From the NCBI GenBank assembly GCA_964455935.1, contig CAYVZU010000062.1, forward strand, positions 1-22,690: 22,690 nt of DNA, written 5' to 3'. The notes under the pieces were generated by a model. It ran no database searches. It had not been told where the DNA came from and worked only from the letters and a program-made list of their open reading frames with translations. Below, one piece after another: positions 6,506 to 14,725 of the stretch. The translations under genes and the position numbers were made by a program. This DNA comes from CAYVZU01 sp964455935 (lineage in GTDB: Bacteria; Fibrobacterota; CAYVZU01). How positions within the stretch are numbered: the stretch's first letter is position 1; the number at the start of each line of letters is the position of its first letter.

Positions 6506-7174
6506 ATGGCTAACGTTGGCATCATTGATTACGGAATGGGAAATCTCCACAGCGTGGAGAAGGCTTTGCAAAAATGCGGGGCCGCAACACGGCTGATCAC
6601 GGAGCCCGATGCGGTGAAGACCTGCGAGCGGATTGTTGTTCCCGGCGTGGGTGCTTTTGGAGACGCGGTCGCGAATCTACTCAAAACACAACTCTGGGAC
6701 GCACTGAATGACTACTTCGCCTCAGGCCGGCCGGTTCTGGGAATCTGTCTGGGGATGCAAGTGTTATTGGAACGCAGTACCGAAAAAGGCACGCACACGG
6801 GTTTTGGGCTTGTCACGGGTGAGGTGGTCCGATTTCCTGATGAAGTAAACCTGGAAGGGGTAAGAGATTGCTGCTATTCGCCACGGGCAACCGCGACATC
6901 CAGGTTAAAGGTTCCGCAGATCGGCTGGAACCAGGTCGAGTTTGCGAAGCCTGCGCCCCTGTTCGATGGAATTCCCGACAAATCATACTTCTACTTCGTC
7001 CACTCGTATTACGCATCGGCTCGCAATTCGGCCGATGTAATCGCCCAGACCGAATACGGCCTACGCTATGCCTGCGCGGTCGCCAAAGGAAATGTCTTTG
7101 GGGTTCAGTTTCACCCGGAGAAGAGTCAGAAATGGGGACTGAAATTGCTGGAGAATTTCCTGAAGATAGGCTGA
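6506..7174 (+). CDS. hisH: Imidazole glycerol phosphate synthase, glutamine amidotransferase subunit HisH
   Basis: HisH hydrolyses glutamine and channels ammonia to HisF, which forms imidazole glycerol phosphate and AICAR in histidine synthesis. Visible are the start VGIIDYGMGNLHSV, the oxyanion-strand region VVPGVGAFGDA, nucleophile Cys81 in GICLGMQ, and the triad His203 and Glu205 in QFHPEKSQ. At 222 residues it is about 20 longer than the usual 196-205. The extra residues form a stretch near 112-133 (DEVNLEGVRDCCYSPRATA) just before KVPQIGWN, a surface region in known structures. hisF and other his genes are absent here, so the partner must be elsewhere. The ATG at 6506 gives the standard N-terminus; no strong ribosome site precedes it. 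Confidence 0.95.
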   Translation: MANVGIIDYGMGNLHSVEKALQKCGAATRLITEPDAVKTCERIVVPGVGAFGDAVANLLKTQLWDALNDYFASGRPVLGICLGMQVLLERSTEKGTHTGFGLVTGEVVRFPDEVNLEGVRDCCYSPRATATSRLKVPQIGWNQVEFAKPAPLFDGIPDKSYFYFVHSYYASARNSADVIAQTEYGLRYACAVAKGNVFGVQFHPEKSQKWGLKLLENFLKIG

Positions 7175-7247
7175 CAGGCTGCAGACCGCCGACCCAGAAG
7201 CAAAGGCCGGCAATCCACCGCCCCTGTGCAGCAGAGCTCCGACCTGT

Positions 7248-8450
7248 TCAGTGAAGGATCAGTATCCGCCCGAATGCGCCTTTTTGCCCATGGGTGATGT
7301 AGAGGCCATTCTCAAGCGGCTTTTCGCCAAGCTCAACCCGACGTCCCTGCAGATCCAGCAGCAATCCGCCCGAAGTTTTTGGGTAAATCGCCGCGGGTTC
7401 CGCCCGCACGGAGTGAATGAAGGACCCTCCGGCGGTGGTAAATGAGGAAGAATAGGTCGGCATGTTAGCGGCGGGACTGCCCAGATCCTTCGCATCAACG
7501 GTAACACTAACCTGTTGGCCGGCGGCGAACCCACCTGTTGGGCGCCAAGTTATCCTGTATGATGCTGGACTAGATCCGGTGAATGTGGGCGTTGGGCTAA
7601 CTTGCAGGCCGTTCACTTTCATGACAAGAGAGTACCGGTCCACACCAACACCGCTATCGCCCAGGATACAGGCGACAATGGCATTGGTGGCCACATTTGT
7701 GGTATTCGCGACTGGCCGGAAATCGTATAAATACGGCGGACTGCCGTCGGAAATGGGGCTGCCATCATTATAGGCGTAAGCACCCTCGCCGATCAGCAGC
7801 TTGAAATCATCGACCAGCCAATACCCGGTAATGCCATCATAATTTGTGAAGATGAAGGTGTCCCAGTTGCCGGCCCAGGTTCCATAAAGGTTTGCATTGT
7901 GTTCGTTTACAAGAACCTTATCGCAGGCTTGGACGGTAAAATGGCCATCGCCCCGGCCGGGAGCGGATTCCAGCTTGACCCGAACCGTCTGCTTTCCCCA
8001 TTGGCCCTTGACGAACGGGCTGGGCACGTTGAAACCAACACTTGCGCTTAGAAACCATATCCCATAAGTCCCCTGTCGGAGCCCCGTATCGAGTTCGTGC
8101 GCCAACCCCACGTTATGGTTCGGCCACTCGGCAAACCGCCAGAAGTGCTTGCCATCGGGTGTGCAGCCCGGCTCGTTAGTGCAGGGAATCTCGCCCATGA
8201 ATTTGACCCAGAAACTCAGGTAGGCTTCCCGGAAAGGAGCGATTGGGCTGAACCCGAAATGCGAGGCGCCGGCCGGAGTGTATTTGGCGCAATGGGTGCC
8301 GCTGTGGGCATCGGTGTTGATCACCACACCCCTCCCGCCATCATTCCACCAGCCTGACAGCGAACCCGATTCGAAGCCCTCATCGCGAATCGTGGTATAC
8401 GCAAAGACAATTGCGGGAAGAACTGCAACGATTGCCAGTAGACGCTTCAC
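7248..8450 (-). CDS. Secreted polysaccharide-lyase-like (jelly-roll) protein with C-terminal sorting-like tail
   Basis: The 400-residue protein starts at the GTG at 8450, placed by a good GGAGGTGA six bases or less upstream, and has a signal peptide (MKRLLAIVAVLPAIVFAYT). Residues 20-222 look like a concanavalin-A/jelly-roll domain of the kind in polysaccharide lyases and related binding proteins: EGFESGSLSGWW near the start, a Cys pair at 90 and 96, and the closing strand YWLVDDFKLL. Residues 240-340 resemble an Ig-like domain. The last 40 residues (LLLDLQGRRVEL, then NGLYITHGQ, then GRILILH) match the beta-rich tail style of secreted proteins in Fibrobacterota and Bacteroidota. It probably acts at or outside the cell surface on a carbohydrate, but I cannot identify catalytic residues, so binding without catalysis is possible. 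It converges with hisH. Confidence 0.7.
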   Translation of the reverse strand: MKRLLAIVAVLPAIVFAYTTIRDEGFESGSLSGWWNDGGRGVVINTDAHSGTHCAKYTPAGASHFGFSPIAPFREAYLSFWVKFMGEIPCTNEPGCTPDGKHFWRFAEWPNHNVGLAHELDTGLRQGTYGIWFLSASVGFNVPSPFVKGQWGKQTVRVKLESAPGRGDGHFTVQACDKVLVNEHNANLYGTWAGNWDTFIFTNYDGITGYWLVDDFKLLIGEGAYAYNDGSPISDGSPPYLYDFRPVANTTNVATNAIVACILGDSGVGVDRYSLVMKVNGLQVSPTPTFTGSSPASYRITWRPTGGFAAGQQVSVTVDAKDLGSPAANMPTYSSSFTTAGGSFIHSVRAEPAAIYPKTSGGLLLDLQGRRVELGEKPLENGLYITHGQKGAFGRILILH

Positions 8451-8507
8451 TGGTTCACCTCCGTGTTGCCCGACTCTCAAATGAGCAGAAGCCGCCCTGT
8501 TTGAAAT

Positions 8508-9278
8508 TCAGGCGTCTCCTTCCGGCGCCCTGTTCATAAGCGCCGCGGCATATCCTGCGCCAAAACCGTTGTCGATATTTACGACGGTAATTCCGGCTGC
8601 GCAACTGTTAAGCATTCCCAGAAGAGCCGAAAGGCCGTTGAGGCTGGCACCGTAGCCAATGCTGGTGGGAACCGCAATAACGGGACGCGAGACCAGGCCG
8701 CCGACCACGGAGGGAAGGGCGCCTTCCATGCCAGCAACGACAACAAGCGCCGAGGCCGTCCGGATCAAGTCAATGTGGGAAAACAGCCGGTGGATACCCG
8801 CCACCCCAACATCGTAAATGCGCTCCACTCTGTTGCCCATCACCTCGGCCGTTATGGCTGCCTCTTCGGCCACCGGAACGTCGGATGTGCCGGCACAGAT
8901 CACCGCAATAAACCCCAGGGTCTTGGGCTTTTCCGCGCAGTCTTTGCTTTTGCAGGTGATCACCTTCGCGTCCGGATGGTATTTGGCCTCTTTGATCTTC
9001 CGTTTCACCGCCTTGAACGCGGGCAACTCGGCCCGGGTGGCCAGAAGGGCGGAACCGCGGGACACGATGCGTTCCGCGATGCCGGCAACCTGCTCGGGAC
9101 TTTTTCCTTTACAAAAGATTACCTCGGGAAAACCTGCCCGCAATTGGCGATGATGGTCCACCTTGGCGTAACCAAGGTCTTCGAAGCCAAAATGGCGAAG
9201 CTGCTGCAGGGCTTTCGCCGGGCTGGTCTTGCCCTGCGCCACGCTGTCGAGGAGCTTGCGAATGGAATCAGGAGTCAT
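8508..9278 (-). CDS. larB: Nickel pincer cofactor biosynthesis protein LarB
   Basis: LarB carboxylates the nicotinate ring of NaAD and cleaves its phosphoanhydride, the first step in making the nickel-pincer nucleotide cofactor of lactate racemase and other LarA-type enzymes. The 256-residue protein has the C-terminal PurE-like domain: GTSDVPVAEEA (130-140), DVGVAGIHRLF (156-166), VVAGMEGALPSVVGGL, PTSIGYGASLNG, and NSCAAGITVVNIDNG, whose Cys226 aligns with the Cys that forms an adduct with the substrate in the characterised enzyme. I chose the ATG at 9278; an in-frame TTG at 9293 is less likely. larA, larC and larE are absent from the window. The divergent neighbour is a D-2-hydroxyacid dehydrogenase-type flavoprotein, which fits lactate metabolism. 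Confidence 0.95.
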   Translation of the reverse strand: MTPDSIRKLLDSVAQGKTSPAKALQQLRHFGFEDLGYAKVDHHRQLRAGFPEVIFCKGKSPEQVAGIAERIVSRGSALLATRAELPAFKAVKRKIKEAKYHPDAKVITCKSKDCAEKPKTLGFIAVICAGTSDVPVAEEAAITAEVMGNRVERIYDVGVAGIHRLFSHIDLIRTASALVVVAGMEGALPSVVGGLVSRPVIAVPTSIGYGASLNGLSALLGMLNSCAAGITVVNIDNGFGAGYAAALMNRAPEGDA

Positions 9279-9507
9279 TGAACTAAAATACAAAAAGAAA
9301 GGGGATTAGGCTGTAGGTTTTTGGGCTGCAGACCCCCTGAGAAATGAAGCAATCAAAAGTGAAGACACGGACCTGGTTGGGACTCAGATGATAAGCTACC
9401 GACTTTCAGGCTAACAGCTTAACAGCCTAATGGCCTAATGGCCTTTCATCATGCCTTTCTTCTACCCCTCTCATCTACTATTTTGTTGTTTTTCCGGAGT
9501 GTGCGCT

Positions 9508-11058
9508 GTGAATTCCGTTTATCCCGATTCCGTATGGAAATATCTCGGTGACGAGAGCAATGCTTTCCATGCAGACCCCAAAGTCGTCACGAAAGTCTTC
9601 CTTCCGGAAAATGCAGCGGATGTCCGCGACATTCTTCTGGAATGCAACAGGGCCGGCACCTGCTGCACGGTTTCCGGCGCAGGCACGGGCATTACGGGAT
9701 CGCGCGTTCCGCTTCACGGCGGCATTGTCCTGTCTACCGAACGCCTGCGCCACATTGAGCCGCGCAATGGCACAGAGGCTGTTGAATACGCCTCGCTTAG
9801 CGGCAAACTCTCGCTGGCCCTCAACAAACGGACGCCTTCCGCGTTCGCTCCCGCCGGCATCTCGCTGGATTCGCTTCGCGAAGCGCTGCCTCCGGAGCTC
9901 TTTTACCCCCCGGACCCGACGGAATCCACCGCGTCACTGGGTGGAACCGTGGCCGCCAATGCCTCGGGCGCGCGGAGCTTCTACTATGGAGCGACACGCA
10001 AGTGGGTCCGCGCTCTGGAAATCGTTCTGGCCGATGGAGAAACTCTCAGCATCAAGCGCGGCCAGATCCGCGCGGACCTCAAAGGTCGAATGGAGTTCAA
10101 GTCGAATAGCGGAAACGCATACCGGCTCCAGTTGCCCGGCGCCACATCACCCCGGATCAAGAACGCCGCCGGAATCCTTGTCCAACCGGAAATGGACCTT
10201 GTGGATTTATTCATAGGCAGCGAGGGAATTTTTGGAGTTGTCGTTGGGATGGAACTGTCGCTCTGTCCCAAACCAGCCGGCCTTGTCGCGAACCTTACGT
10301 TTTTTCGCAAGGAGGAAAACGCGCTGGCCTACGGCGCCGATTTGCGCACGGCAAAAGACCGTGGCGTGCTGTCGATCGAGTTTTTCGACGGCAATTCGCT
10401 GCGGTTTATGCAGGGAAAAACCCGGAAAGTGGATCCGGCCTTCGAGGCAGCTGTTTTCACGGAAATGATCGAAAGCGAATCGGCCCTGGAATGGCTTGTT
10501 GAATTGGGACAAACCCATGCGGCAGGCGAAGACTGGTTTGCCGGCAATGAACGCGAGACAAAAGAGCTGAAGGAGTTCCGTCATGCTCTGCCCGAAGGCG
10601 TTAACAGTTACCTTAAGCGGCACCAGAGCAGCAAACTGGGAACCGATTTTGTGGTGCCGCCAGACCGATTTGCCGAGTTGATGGAGTTTTATCACCTGGC
10701 CGGCCGGGCTTTCGAACAGCGCTTCCCCCGGGATGGGGTCCACTATGTCCTCTTTGGCCATTTGGGCGATTGCCATCTGCATTTCAACTTTATCACGCAT
10801 TCGGCCGCAGAGTTGCAGTTCGCAAAAACTCTTTACGCCGATCTCGCCCTCAAAGCAGTCGCCCTGGGCGGAACCATTTCGGGCGAGCACGGAGTGGGCA
10901 AAAAGACCATTTCACTGGAAAAGAGAACCGTTCCCTACCTGCAGTTGATGGTGGGCGTGCAGGGCCTGCGCGAAATTGCCGACATGAAAGCGGTTCTGGA
11001 TCCCAAGGGGATTCTCAACCCCGGCAATGTGATTGGTGCGCCGGCCCTGTGGCCATGA
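9508..11058 (+). CDS. FAD-linked D-2-hydroxyacid dehydrogenase (GlcD / D-lactate dehydrogenase family)
   Basis: This 516-residue flavoprotein of the VAO/PCMH family oxidises a 2-hydroxyacid such as D-lactate or glycolate, passing electrons to a quinone or Fe-S partner. The FAD domain (about 30-255) shows SGAGTGITGSRVPLHGG, YPPDPTESTASLGGTVAANA and GSEGIFGVV. The FAD-oxidase C domain has GHLGDCHLHFNF (metal/substrate His residues), ISGEHGVGKK and the terminal DPKGILNPGNVI. I chose the GTG at 9508 because GGAG lies eight bases upstream and the resulting N-terminus is soluble; an ATG at 9451 would add 19 hydrophobic Cys/Phe-rich residues. No FeS subunit (GlcF) follows, so it may work alone or with an unlinked partner. 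It is divergent from larB. The exact substrate cannot be told from sequence. Confidence 0.92.
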   Translation: MNSVYPDSVWKYLGDESNAFHADPKVVTKVFLPENAADVRDILLECNRAGTCCTVSGAGTGITGSRVPLHGGIVLSTERLRHIEPRNGTEAVEYASLSGKLSLALNKRTPSAFAPAGISLDSLREALPPELFYPPDPTESTASLGGTVAANASGARSFYYGATRKWVRALEIVLADGETLSIKRGQIRADLKGRMEFKSNSGNAYRLQLPGATSPRIKNAAGILVQPEMDLVDLFIGSEGIFGVVVGMELSLCPKPAGLVANLTFFRKEENALAYGADLRTAKDRGVLSIEFFDGNSLRFMQGKTRKVDPAFEAAVFTEMIESESALEWLVELGQTHAAGEDWFAGNERETKELKEFRHALPEGVNSYLKRHQSSKLGTDFVVPPDRFAELMEFYHLAGRAFEQRFPRDGVHYVLFGHLGDCHLHFNFITHSAAELQFAKTLYADLALKAVALGGTISGEHGVGKKTISLEKRTVPYLQLMVGVQGLREIADMKAVLDPKGILNPGNVIGAPALWP

Positions 11059-11073
11059 CGGCCGGCATCCGGC

Positions 11074-12024
11074 CTAGGCAGGACTTTGAAAGAAGTCCGC
11101 AAGGATTTCGCGGAGCTTCTCGGGCGATTCTTCGGTCACGATCTTTTTCCGCACCAGGGCCGCTCCGGGACGACCTCGTAAATACCAGCCGAAGTGCTTG
11201 CGCATATCGTAGACGCCCTTGCGCGGTCCGTACGCGGCCAGCATTCCTTCGAAATGGTTCAAACAGACCTGCAGGCGCTCGGAATCGGAAAGAGCGGCGA
11301 CTTCTCCCCCGCTGAGGAATTGCTTGATTTCGCGGAAAATCCAGGGCCGTCCCAACGCGCCCCGGCCAACCATAATGGCATCACAGCCGGTCTGCTTCAA
11401 CAGGGATGCGGCATCCGGACCGCTTAGCACGTCGCCATTGCCAATCACGGGAATTTTAACGGCTTCTTTGACCTGGCGGATCACGTCCCAGTCCGCTTTC
11501 CCGGTAAAGCCGTCTTCCTGTGTCCGCGGGTGGACGGTGATCGCGCTGGCCCCGCTGGCTTCGGCCATGCGGGCGATTTCCGCGGCCACAATTTGATTGC
11601 GCCGCCACCCTGAACGGATCTTGACCGTTACCGGGGTTTTAACCGCGAGGGCAACCGCGCGAATAATCCGCTCCATCAGCCCCGGATCCTTGAGCAGAGC
11701 CGATCCGCCGTTGCGACGCACGACCTTGCGCACGGGGCAGCCAAAATTGATATCGATAAAATCCGGCCGTGCCGAAGACTCGATCTGCACCGCAGCCGCA
11801 GCCAGAACAGCCGGTTCGGCCCCGAAAAGCTGAATACCGATAGGGCGCTCCTCCGGCTCGAAACGAACGAAGGCCAGGGTTTTGGCGCTGTCGCGAATCA
11901 GACCGTCGGCGCTGGCCATCTCGCTTACGACGGCATCAGCGTCGTAGCGTCGGCAGATCGCGCGGAAAACGGAATCGCTTACGCCGGCAAGCGGAGCCAG
12001 AAAGAACTTGCCTGTAAAATTCAT
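11074..12024 (-). CDS. dusB: tRNA-dihydrouridine synthase
   Basis: Dus enzymes reduce specific uridines of tRNA to dihydrouridine using FMN and NADPH. The 316-residue TIM-barrel protein has the N-terminal FMN region FFLAPLAGVSDSVFR, catalytic Cys96 in DINFGCPVRKV, substrate-side RNGGSALL, VKIRSGW, the phosphate-binding ITVHPRTQEDGFTG, IGNGDV and GRGALGRPW. The DINFGCP-VRKVV-GGSALL pattern is closest to the DusB subgroup; the subgroup assignment is moderate. The start is the ATG at 12024; the frame runs on to 12054 but that part lies within a hairpin. It follows argC on the same strand after 55 bases that contain a perfect hairpin, so cotranscription with argC is possible but may be modulated. 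The stop is 15 bases from the convergent flavoprotein gene. Confidence 0.93.
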   Translation of the reverse strand: MNFTGKFFLAPLAGVSDSVFRAICRRYDADAVVSEMASADGLIRDSAKTLAFVRFEPEERPIGIQLFGAEPAVLAAAAVQIESSARPDFIDINFGCPVRKVVRRNGGSALLKDPGLMERIIRAVALAVKTPVTVKIRSGWRRNQIVAAEIARMAEASGASAITVHPRTQEDGFTGKADWDVIRQVKEAVKIPVIGNGDVLSGPDAASLLKQTGCDAIMVGRGALGRPWIFREIKQFLSGGEVAALSDSERLQVCLNHFEGMLAAYGPRKGVYDMRKHFGWYLRGRPGAALVRKKIVTEESPEKLREILADFFQSPA

Positions 12025-12041
12025 TGTTGGAAAGGGGGAAG

Positions 12042-12070
12042 GTAGAGACGCCACTCTATGGCGTCTCTAC
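12042..12070. repeat. Perfect 12-bp hairpin between argC and dusB
   Basis: GTAGAGACGCCA (12042-12053) and its exact reverse complement (12059-12070) flank the loop CTCTA. No T-run follows in the direction of argC-dusB transcription; a pyrimidine stretch (CTTCCCCCTTTCC) does. The sequence resembles dispersed GTAGAGACG-type palindromic repeats I know from other bacterial genomes. It could be a mobile palindrome, an RNA processing site or a weak attenuator. Confidence 0.7.
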
Positions 12071-12079
12071 GAAAAGGGA

Positions 12080-13108
12080 TTACACCAGGCCCAGACCTTC
12101 TTCGAACCCGAACATGAGATTCAGGTTTTGCACTGCCTGGCCGGAGGCGCCTCGAAGAAGGTTGTCGATGGCGGAAACAATAATCAGCCGGCCGCTCTCG
12201 GGTACGAATTTCCAGCCGATATCGCAATAATTGGTGTGGACGACCGAACGAATTTGCGGCAATGCCGCGGCCGTGAGCCGTATTTGAAAGGCCTTGCGGA
12301 AAGCCGAAGCGTAAATGTCGCCGATCTTGACGACCAGCGAAGACTTGACCGGCTTTGCGTAAATGGTGCTGATGATTCCGCGGTTGAGCGGGACCAGGTG
12401 CGGCGAAAAAACGGCCTTCACGGCAACGCCGGCCGCTCGGCTCAGTTCCTGGTCCACTTCGGCCAGGTGGCGGTGTTCGCGACCCACCGAATAGGGCGAA
12501 ATGTTTTCGTTGGCCTCGGCAAACAGGCTTGTCACTTTCGTGGTCCGGCCCGCCCCGGAAACTCCGGTCTTGGAGTCGATAATAATGTCATTGGGTTCGA
12601 TCGCTTTGGCGGTCAACAGGGGGATAAGCGGCAGCAGGATCGAGGTTGTGAAGCAACCGGGATTGGCCACCAAACGCGATTTGCGGATACGGGCGCGGTA
12701 GAACTCGGGCATGCCGTAGATCGCGGTCTTCAGAACCTCGGCGTTGGGATGGTCTGCGCCGTACCATTTTTTGTATTCCTCCGGGTTCTCAATCCGAAAA
12801 TCGGCGCTCAGGTCAATGATGCGAATACGCCGTTCGAGATACCGCAGGCAAATTTCGGCGGATTTGCCGTGCGGCAGGCATGAAAAGACAACGTCGGCCC
12901 TGCGTTCGAGCCCGTCCTCAAGAGGGATAAGGCGGTGTTCACAAACGCCTCTGAGTTCCGGAAAGACTTCGTGAATCCGCTGATCGGCATAGGTTTGGCT
13001 CGTAAGAAACACCAGCGTGCAATTTGGATGGCGCGAAATCATTTTGCACAATTCGATTCCGGTATACCCCGTTGCGCCAAGAATACCAACTTTGACTTTG
13101 CCTTTCAT
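12080..13108 (-). CDS. argC: N-acetyl-gamma-glutamyl-phosphate reductase
   Basis: ArgC reduces N-acetylglutamyl phosphate to the semialdehyde with NADPH, the third step of arginine synthesis. The 342-residue type 1 enzyme starts with a Rossmann motif (KVGILGATGYTGIEL), contains SCLPHGKSAE and IIDLSADFR, the active-site Cys152 in ANPGCFTTS, SGAGR and HLVPLNRGI. The ATG at 13108 is preceded by AGGGAGG four bases away, a strong ribosome site. Length and motif order match the family with nothing missing. No other arg gene lies in the window; the next gene downstream on this strand is dusB. Confidence 0.97.
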   Translation of the reverse strand: MKGKVKVGILGATGYTGIELCKMISRHPNCTLVFLTSQTYADQRIHEVFPELRGVCEHRLIPLEDGLERRADVVFSCLPHGKSAEICLRYLERRIRIIDLSADFRIENPEEYKKWYGADHPNAEVLKTAIYGMPEFYRARIRKSRLVANPGCFTTSILLPLIPLLTAKAIEPNDIIIDSKTGVSGAGRTTKVTSLFAEANENISPYSVGREHRHLAEVDQELSRAAGVAVKAVFSPHLVPLNRGIISTIYAKPVKSSLVVKIGDIYASAFRKAFQIRLTAAALPQIRSVVHTNYCDIGWKFVPESGRLIIVSAIDNLLRGASGQAVQNLNLMFGFEEGLGLV

Positions 13109-13312
13109 ATCCCTCCCTGCCTTTCTGGGCTGTTTGGCATCACCAAAAAAGCTGAAGTGATAAAATAATTGATTTTACCGGTGAATTTAAATAGTTTGCA
13201 AAATTTTTTTGCGGAAAGGCCGGAGAAGGGCCTTGTCAAAGGCCGAGAACATTGCCGATTGCAGCACGATCCGGACTCGATTTTCGGCCGGTCTTTTGGG
13301 ATAATTCAAGCG

Positions 13313-14725
13313 TCAGCGCTGTTTAACCCGGATAATGCGAATGGCGCTGCCCCGGACTCCATCGTCGCCCGTCACCTGGAATTTCGCATAGTAGTTGCCG
13401 GGACGATGGAACACGTATGGCAGCTTCTCATTGACAGCACTCTTCCAGTCCCATTTGCCGTCGCCGTCAAAATCCCAGGCAAATTCAATGACTCCGCCAC
13501 AGCGCTTCAGCCCCTCGCCCCGAAACCAGGTTGTGTCGCCCACACCCACCGTAACCGCCGTATCGACCAGAGCCTTGGGCCGGTCTTCGACCACCACAAC
13601 CTTCACGCTGTCGAAAAAGGACCGGTTGCCGTATTCGTCCACAACCCTAAGCAGGGAACTGTAGGACCCGGGAACGCGCGGCGCGGCCCGGCGGATCTCG
13701 CCATACCGAGAGATGGTGTCGATTCTCCCATCGGCGTTGAAGTCCCATTCCCAGGTCTCGATTTCCCCAACCGGCGCCAGGCTCTGCCAGCCGTTGTAGG
13801 TAACGGTGTCGCCCAGACACACGATCATGCTCCGGCCGGCATCGGCGCGCGGAATCTTGTGAACGATTTGCAGAGAGAAGGAATCCAGAGCCGTTCGTCC
13901 GTCGTCATCCATGACCTCCACCCGCGGCCGCAGCGCCATCTTGTCTTTTCCCGAAAACGGGTAGCGGTGGGACGGAAAAATGGCTTCGGCCGAAGCCCAG
14001 TCCCATTTGCCATCGCCCTCGAAATCCCAGCGGACTTTGACGATCCGGCCGTCGTCCCGTGCGGAGAAGGTAAACCGAAGACTGTCATGGCCGGCAATGG
14101 TGGTATCGCGCGGCAGCCGGACAGTTGGCGGGTGGTCCGTTACCGTGACGACCACCGTATCGCGCACCGTCTCGTCATTGGCATCGGTTACGGCAATCGT
14201 GGCGTGAAAAACGCCTTTGTCATAGTAGGTGTTCGAGGCCGCGCCGGTCTCCTGCGACTGGAACTGCCAGATGCGCGTTCCCAAAAAGTACCACCGGATC
14301 CGCGCAATCGGCGCCAGAGTGCGGATGCGGGGTTCAAACGACACACGATCCTGCACGCTCACGGAAAGGCTTTCGGGCAGCCGGTCGATCAGAACGGCCT
14401 GATCGGTGATCCGAACCATCAGGCTCTCGGCGGCCAGTCCTTTTCCCCGGTTCTGAGCCACCTGCAAATGAATCCAGTAATTTCCGGTCTTATCAAACGA
14501 TGTTTTAAATGTCCCCGTGGAGTCGAGGACGAAACTCTTGCCCAAGCGCCAAAAAAAAACAAGCTTTTCCGCGCACGGCTCGGGAAGGCGCACCGTCCAG
14601 GATCCCTGCTGACGCTTCGTGAGCCACTCGGGTCCCGCGATCGAAATGCCATCGGCACAGACTGCCAGAGCGGCTGAGGAAGCCAGAAGGACCAACGCAG
14701 AAATATGGCGCAACATCCTTGGCAA
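13313..14725 (-). CDS. Exported PKD/Ig-repeat protein
   Basis: The 470-residue protein has a signal peptide (about residues 1-24, ending ALAVCADG) and a row of Ig/PKD-like beta domains. Three carry the PKD core with an Asp-rich turn: WDFEGDGKWDW (233-243), WDFNADGRIDT (327-337) and WDFDGDGKWDW (417-427). The two N-terminal domains (about 26-110 and 115-196) are more diverged. These Asp-rich turns resemble calcium-binding loops. PKD arrays usually act as spacers or adhesion modules on the cell surface. There is no catalytic domain, membrane anchor or C-terminal sorting tail; the protein ends on a beta strand (IRIIRVKQR). AAGGAG lies five bases before a TTG at 14725; an ATG three codons later (14716) is the alternative start, and both leave the signal peptide intact. 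Confidence 0.8.
   Translation of the reverse strand: MPRMLRHISALVLLASSAALAVCADGISIAGPEWLTKRQQGSWTVRLPEPCAEKLVFFWRLGKSFVLDSTGTFKTSFDKTGNYWIHLQVAQNRGKGLAAESLMVRITDQAVLIDRLPESLSVSVQDRVSFEPRIRTLAPIARIRWYFLGTRIWQFQSQETGAASNTYYDKGVFHATIAVTDANDETVRDTVVVTVTDHPPTVRLPRDTTIAGHDSLRFTFSARDDGRIVKVRWDFEGDGKWDWASAEAIFPSHRYPFSGKDKMALRPRVEVMDDDGRTALDSFSLQIVHKIPRADAGRSMIVCLGDTVTYNGWQSLAPVGEIETWEWDFNADGRIDTISRYGEIRRAAPRVPGSYSSLLRVVDEYGNRSFFDSVKVVVVEDRPKALVDTAVTVGVGDTTWFRGEGLKRCGGVIEFAWDFDGDGKWDWKSAVNEKLPYVFHRPGNYYAKFQVTGDDGVRGSAIRIIRVKQR

Noticed and set aside
9409..9443. Short repeats (AACAGC, CCTAATGG twice) before the flavoprotein gene
   Set aside because: Units are too short and few to call a repeat array; no regulatory logic is visible.
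12008..12883. Plus-strand frame of 291 codons opposite argC
   Set aside because: argC on the minus strand is complete with Rossmann motif, active-site Cys and ribosome site; the plus frame has no recognisable pattern.
13169..14677. Plus-strand open frame of about 500 codons opposite the PKD gene
   Set aside because: The minus strand gives a signal peptide, three WDFxGDG PKD motifs and a ribosome site; the plus frame is rich in Arg/Pro/His/Gly with no domain, as expected for an antisense shadow in GC-rich DNA.
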